A program made the position numbers and the translations under genes. Shown piece after piece: positions 59,195 through 64,000 of a DNA stretch of 64,000 nucleotides. The notes under the pieces were generated by a model that was not told the origin of the DNA, did no database searches, and was given only the letters and a program-made list of their open reading frames with translations. Numbering within the stretch: the first letter of the stretch is position 1; every line of letters starts with the position of its first letter. Origin of the DNA: Euborellia annulipes (Eukaryota > Arthropoda > Insecta > Dermaptera > Anisolabididae). The stretch covers positions 109,403 through 173,402 of the forward strand of contig JAKCPI010012695.1 of the NCBI GenBank assembly GCA_023213315.1. The letters are read 5' to 3'.

Positions 59195-60092
59195 CCTTCT
59201 CTTACCTCTATATATATGTTAATATATAGAGAGAGAAAGTATTGGATTCATGTCAAAAATTCGATGTCAAGATTTTGATGGATATACACTTTTTGAGATT
59301 CCCTGCGACCAAAAAAGTGGTTTTCGCGACATGGTCTGTATGTGTGTCTGTCTGGGTTCAATTTAAAGCATGAAGGAATTGAGCTAGGAGGTTGAAATTT
59401 AATATTTAAGTAGGGCGTGAAAATAAGCTTTTAATCAAAATCGGCCAAAAAGTACTAGTACTTTACTAATGTAGTTTTTTTCGATTTTCTCGAAATTCGC
59501 TCCAACGATTTTGATTCTTCTTCTTCTTCTTTCTTCGCCTTTATTATTCCCGCGATGCGGGGTCGGCAGAGGGGTCGAGGTGTTTTATGACCGAAAGAAA
59601 TAGAACAGGCCGGCCCGTCGCACGGTCTGACGCCTGCTGAAAATATAGAAGAAAGGGACTGACATGTAAAGAATAGAAGGACTGCGAGTCCCAGCAAGGG
59701 TAGCTCGTGGTCGCCATCCACGTACCAACAACATGTGGGTCCCTGAGCATACTCCAACGATTCTGATTAAAATTAAAAAATCAATTATTTTTTAGATTCT
59801 CTTTAAAATGTATTTTCTCATTTTGACATTGAAATATTTTGAAGACCACTTTACTCTTATCTTGTACTACATAGAAAAATTGGAGAAATGGTTGCCATGG
59901 TAACAAAATATAAAAATAAATAAATATGTTCCCAATCTTATAAATTTTCATCTTGAAATTCGAATGTACCATACTCTCGGAAACTAACTATATGTCGACA
60001 CAAAAAATCTGGTGTGACAAGCACAGAACCCAACTTTCGATTACCGAAGGTAAGAGAAAGTTGTGCTGTGCGACCAGTCACACCAGATTTTT
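59195..60092 (-). repeat. Family A repeat, full length (minus), with a nested insertion
   Basis: Both terminal hairpins are present: ACTTTCTCTC/(TA)n at 59200-59240, and ATCTGGTGTGACAAGCACAG to CGACCAGTCACACCAGAT at 60007-60089, whose arms enclose ACTTTCGATTACCGAAGGTAAG. The body is interrupted at 59517-59751. Confidence 0.86.
59517..59751 (-). mobile_element. Short retroelement with (GAA)n tail and 17-bp TSD
   Basis: On the minus strand a 235-bp sequence ends in (GAA)n. The target CTCCAACGATTTTGATT (59500-59516) is repeated with one change at 59752-59768, as in target-primed reverse transcription. It contains CCCGCGATGCGGGGTCGGC. Short ORFs here have no recognised homology. Confidence 0.82.
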
Positions 60093-60186
60093 TTTATTTA
60101 TGATTATATTTAGACTTGTAAAAGATATAAAAGGTATGTCGTGCCAAAGCCTGATTGGTAAAATAGATTTATTGTGTAGATCTTCG

Positions 60187-60620
60187 CAGTCCTGGATTAG
60201 CCCACCGGGATATCGGGAATATCCCGGTGGGCCCTCAAATATATTTAAGGTTTTTTTTTAATGAAATTAAATTAATTTGCAATTATTCAAAATAAACCTT
60301 TTTTATAGGTTTTTTAAGATCTTTTCTAGGTGATGAAATTTTAATTTCATTAGTATAATAGGCGGGTGCGAGATGTGCTTATTGGGCCGGCGCTCTAGGA
60401 TAAGGGTCGTCCACCCGCCGCGAAAGCGTGGAGGTCCTGGTTCGACTCCAGGGGATGCAATTTTCCCCAATCTTAAGCACAAACATATCTCGCAAACTTG
60501 CTATCTTTTAATAAATATGTTTATAAATACTTTTTTATAATTTTTTTCCCTTAAATCTATTATTGTGGCCCTATGTTACCGATATTTCCCGGGTCTAAAT
60601 GGGTTTCCAGTCCAGCCCTG
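60187..60620. mobile_element. hAT-like element carrying a tRNA-like segment
   Basis: Ends CAGTCCTGGATTAG and, on the complement, CAGGGCTGGACTGG. Flanks GATCTTCG (60179-60186) and GATCTTAG (60621-60628) form an 8-bp duplication with one mismatch. Inside are a palindrome CCACCGGGATATCGGGAATA..CCCGGTGG near the left end and a tRNA-like stretch. Confidence 0.72.
60365..60459 (+). other. tRNA-like sequence (pseudo-tRNA)
   Basis: A perfect T-arm, CCTGG-TTCGACT-CCAGG, is followed by GGATGCA, with an A-box-like region upstream. The 5' sequence GTGCGAG does not pair with the 3' end, so I do not call a functional tRNA. Confidence 0.5.
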
Positions 60621-61159
60621 GATCTTAGGAACGAAAGAAAAGGGACCTCGCTGACGCGACCTGCCCACCTCTAATTAGACCTCGCTACGCCACTGGTGGT
60701 GACTGTTGTTTTACTTCGTTGGCCCCCCGGCTATAAACGATATTTAAAATATATGTTATTATATAAATAATTAATATGCTAAGCCAACTCTGGAAAATTA
60801 AATAATCATTTTCTCCAAAAAATTAATTAAAGAAAATTTAAATGATTTAAAATTGCACTCCTTATTTATCTATATAGATAGGCCTACATATTTGATTAGA
60901 AATATAACATTTTACTTGATTGAGAAATATTTTTTTTTTTGTTAATCTTATACTGGAAATATAAATATATTTTATTAGGAGGATTATTAAATTCACAGAA
61001 TAATTGCGCGATAATCCGATGGCTTGGGAAAATAAATATTATTTCAGGATCATAAAAAAAATTATGAAAATGTCAATAGCACGACGCCAACAACATCAGA
61101 TTAAGGAATATTTTTTCACAAAATCTGGTGTGATGGTCATCGCACAACTTTGTCTTAAA

Positions 61160-61651
61160 CAGGGCCGCAGACAGGGGGGCAGGGGGGCTATATCCCCGGA
61201 GCCCGGGCCCTCCGAGGAGGTCCGGGCCCATTGTGCTCCCACCTTAAATGCTAATAAAAAATAATTTTCATGGTTAAAATTTCAATTAAAAAAAAATCAT
61301 TTCCTTGAAATTTTTTTCTCAGGGGGCCCGGGCCCTTTAAGCTCATTTATCTTAAAATTTCAATTAAAAAAAATCATTTTCTTGAAATTTTTTTTCTCAG
61401 GGGGCCCGGGCCCTTTAAGCTCAAATCTTAAAATTTCAATTAAAATAAATAATTTTCTTGAAGTTTTTTTCTCAGGGGGGCCCGGGCCTTTTAACCTCAA
61501 ATCAAGTTTGACCTTTTCACGACTCAGGATAGCTAAAAACGCAGATATAAGTGGCTAAAGTCCTTAGGTGCAAAGAATTGCTCCTGCAGCCCCGAACAAC
61601 CGTCTCGAACCAGGGTATAAAAAAGACTTGAATAAGAAATACATTAGGTAT

Positions 61652-61691
<40 letters not shown>

Positions 61692-62639
61692 GAATGGGTG
61701 CATAAGGTCCGAAGACCTATAATGACCAATAGTCACATGCAGCCAGGAAGAAAATAAAAACAAAAGGAGAAGCATAAAGGGTAAACTCAACTGCGGGAAC
61801 TGAGAAGATGCCTGTTGAGGTTAAAAAGACTTGATAAGTCTGAAGATTGTAGGTATGTAGGTATGTTTTATGTATTTATTTTATTTATTAGAAATACACA
61901 ATAGGCCTAATAACAATTAGTCCCCAGTAGGATTGAAGTTCATAACCTGCATAAACATTTCGGGTCTTGCTCGTTTCCCTAGGCTCATTAATCCGAGAAA
62001 CTACTAGGTAGGGGTATTAGAAACTCGAATACCATTGGGTGACATTGGTTCCATTGGAGATCCATTGGGACTTTTGCCCCGTCGAGGCCGCGGACTTTTG
62101 CCCCATTTAGCTATTTTCATCGAAGTGTTACAAAAAATTTTTATTGTTAACTGTAGAGAAGAAAAAGGTTTTAAAATATTTATTTAGGGTTATCAGCTTG
62201 CAATCAAAGACATTAGATAGTTAGAAAAGTGCATGCTGGTACATGTTGCAACCATGAGAATTTCCATAAATATTAGATGGAAGGTGACAAAAACATAAAT
62301 TTGCTCATTGTTAACAATCGGCTTCAAACACGTTATTGAATTTCGAATCATCATCTGTTCTTGTTGTTACCAACCTAACAAAGTTGTTTAGAACAACGCC
62401 AAGTCTACCGGGGATTTTAAAATGAGGATTCGGACTTTTGCCCCGCGCGGACTTTTGCCCCAGCTTACTCTATAAACTATTTCAAAAGTTGTGTCAAAAA
62501 CTGTGTAAAAAATTGTTGGCATGAAGGCCACAATGGCCTTTTATATACTAAAAAAAACTTTAAGTTTTTTTTTTTTTTTGGGGGGGGGGGGCGTATTAGT
62601 AAGTAGCCCAGGGGCCCGTCAAGTCTGTCTGCGGCCCTG
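61160..62639. mobile_element. hAT-type element with 8-bp TSD and internal tandem repeat
   Basis: Ends CAGGGCCGCAGACAGG and complement of CAGGGCCGCAGACAGAC. TSD GTCTTAAA at 61152-61159 and 62640-62647. The interior has three copies of an approximately 80-bp unit with CTCAGGGGGCCCGGGCC (61277-61505), a T run at 61657-61690, and CGGACTTTTGCCCC several times (62070-62460). No transposase was recognised. Confidence 0.9.
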
Positions 62640-62736
62640 GTCTTAAACTTTTATTAAGAGGAAGAAAAAAACATAATTAATATAAAATTTCTTTAGACGA
62701 ATGGATGTAGATAGGCTATTTAATTAGAAGAAAGGG

Positions 62737-62903
62737 ACGGGAGTCTTCCCGGGAACAGCAGCCAGGTGAAATAAAAGCTTTATATTCAGTTGCCGACTTT
62801 TCGAATACTAGTGCTGAGGATGAGTGCGACTAGTACTCGAAACGTCGGAAAATGAATATAAAGCTTTTTATTTCACCTGGCTGCTTCTCAGGAAGACTCC
62901 CGT
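62737..62903. repeat. Foldback element with hammerhead-like apex
   Basis: Arms ACGGGAGTCTTCCC, AGCAGCCAGGTGAAATAAAA and complement extend inward to GCCGACTTTTCGA / CGAAACGTCGG. The apex on plus reads CTGAGGA (62814-62820), U, GAGU..ACUC, GAAAC, GUC. Confidence 0.85.
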
Positions 62904-63244
62904 TTTAACATAATTAATATTTATTTATTCAAAAAGCCGAAAAAGTAGGTACCGCTGATAGTTAAAACCATAGATCTGCCGATTGTTTATTCGGAATTTA
63001 GTTGACGCGCTCTTTCAGCTCACCCATTTCGAAAAACTTAAATTGGTGAATATATTAAAATCACATAGTGCTGTTACTAGAACTTATAAAATATTTTGTT
63101 TTAATTAAATATATAGGCCTATATTTATCAAATCTTTAGACTAAAATTTAAAGAAATTCAAAAAAATTACTTAACCGCTTCTATTTCTGAATCATCTTCA
63201 GCCATTCCCAATTGAGAATATAGACAGACATTCGATATTTCTAG

Positions 63245-63518
63245 CAGTGGCGTCATTAGGGGGGGGGGCAGGGGGGCCTTTGCCCCCCCCCAAGGGCTCT
63301 GATTTTTATAAAATGTTATATTATTCTAAATAAAATGCTCCAAAATACATCTACGAGTATACAAACTGTACAAAATTAAACAATTAATTAAATTAAATAT
63401 GTTTTGGCTAAATTTGAGTACCCATTTGTAAGTAAATTTTAAGAAAAAAAAATGTTTGCCCCCCCAAGAAAAAAATTTGCCCCCCCCCCCCCAAGAAAAA
63501 GATGAAATGACGCCACTG
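63245..63518. mobile_element. hAT-type MITE with perfect 8-bp TSD
   Basis: Ends CAGTGGCGTCATT and complement (GACGCCACTG). TSD ATTTCTAG at 63237-63244 and 63519-63526. G-rich left and C-rich right tracts lie just inside the ends. Confidence 0.92.
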
Positions 63519-63966
63519 ATTTCTAGAATAAAAATAGGAGCAAATATTAGCTAATATTTTACTTTTCTATTACTCCAAGGTTATATTTTATCATAAAAAA
63601 TTATTTCCTCATTTTTCTTATTGTCTCAGATTTTCTATGTATCCTTCAAGATTATTTATCTTTGATAAGAAATTACCTTTTTAGTAAATATAACAATAAT
63701 CTTTGCCCTTGAAGAGATTTTAATAATTTTATATAAATAGTGAACGTGTTAATTTCTAAACCTATAATAGGCTCTATAGGCATATGTCAATTATACTTAA
63801 TGAAAAGATGATGAAATTGCTCATTTTCTCTTTCTTCTTTTGGGTTAGTATTTTTATTTTTGTTTATTAGCTCCTCCCTTTTTTGTTTTAATACAGAATC
63901 GTTAACAAAGTGGAAAAACTTTTTTGAAATAGTGAAGTAATCGTAGATCCAAAAGTTAGAAACAAC

Positions 63967-64000
63967 GTTTCGCCACTCATTCTAGGGCCTTCTTCAGATA
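63967..64000 (-). ncRNA. Hammerhead-like motif at window edge
   Basis: The minus strand reads CTGAAGA, A, GGCC..GGC-type stem, GAAAC, GUU. Its foldback partner, if any, lies beyond the window. Confidence 0.35.

Larger units (their letters stand above)
48060..64000. other. Gene-free, transposon-rich 3' part of the window
   Basis: I found no supportable host gene. Listed elements cover much of it. Stretches 52340-54420, 56860-56990, 58700-59190, 60640-61110, 62910-63240 and 63530-63960 show only AT-rich DNA, short simple repeats and no recognised coding. Confidence 0.65.

Overview
This is an AT-rich nuclear window from an invertebrate animal. Short, GC-richer exons with GT-AG introns and T-rich acceptors sit in very AT-rich DNA packed with transposons. 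The gene set (CLCA, DNAJB12/14, CCDC32, sepiapterin reductase) is general metazoan. An arthropod is my best guess, but nothing here fixes the lineage. I see no rRNA gene, no CRISPR array, and no tRNA gene with a convincing cloverleaf.

Layout. (1) 799-13516, plus strand: the last ten exons (1,089 codons) of a CLCA-family type I membrane protein; its 5' exons lie upstream of the window. (2) 13517-22594: convergent intergenic DNA with a 114-bp minisatellite, a tRNA-like foldback, SINEs and a hAT element with two palindromic MITEs inside it. (3) 22595-40874, minus strand: a complete nine-exon DNAJB12/DNAJB14-type ER-membrane co-chaperone (358 aa). Its introns are stacks of nested transposons. (4) 40875-44908: head-to-head intergenic DNA with a consensus CRE/ATF site near each promoter and a 1.3-kb palindrome ending in tRNA-like sequences. 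(5) 44909-48059, plus strand: a CCDC32 homologue (two exons) whose stop codon overlaps by 13 nt the start of an intronless sepiapterin reductase ORF. (6) 48060-64000: gene-free, with a decayed LINE, several hAT-type elements with intact 8-bp target duplications, and many copies of one hairpin-ended repeat.

The genes are not obviously one pathway, except that CCDC32 and SPR appear to share a transcript. The main findings are that overlapping CCDC32/SPR pair, and a recurring hammerhead-like motif (CTGANGA, short stem, GAAAC). The motif occurs more than a dozen times, mostly in or near foldback elements whose arms are otherwise unrelated. The CLCA protein has also lost the HEXXH protease signature and the standard VWA metal site, while its tail ends in a PDZ-type motif.
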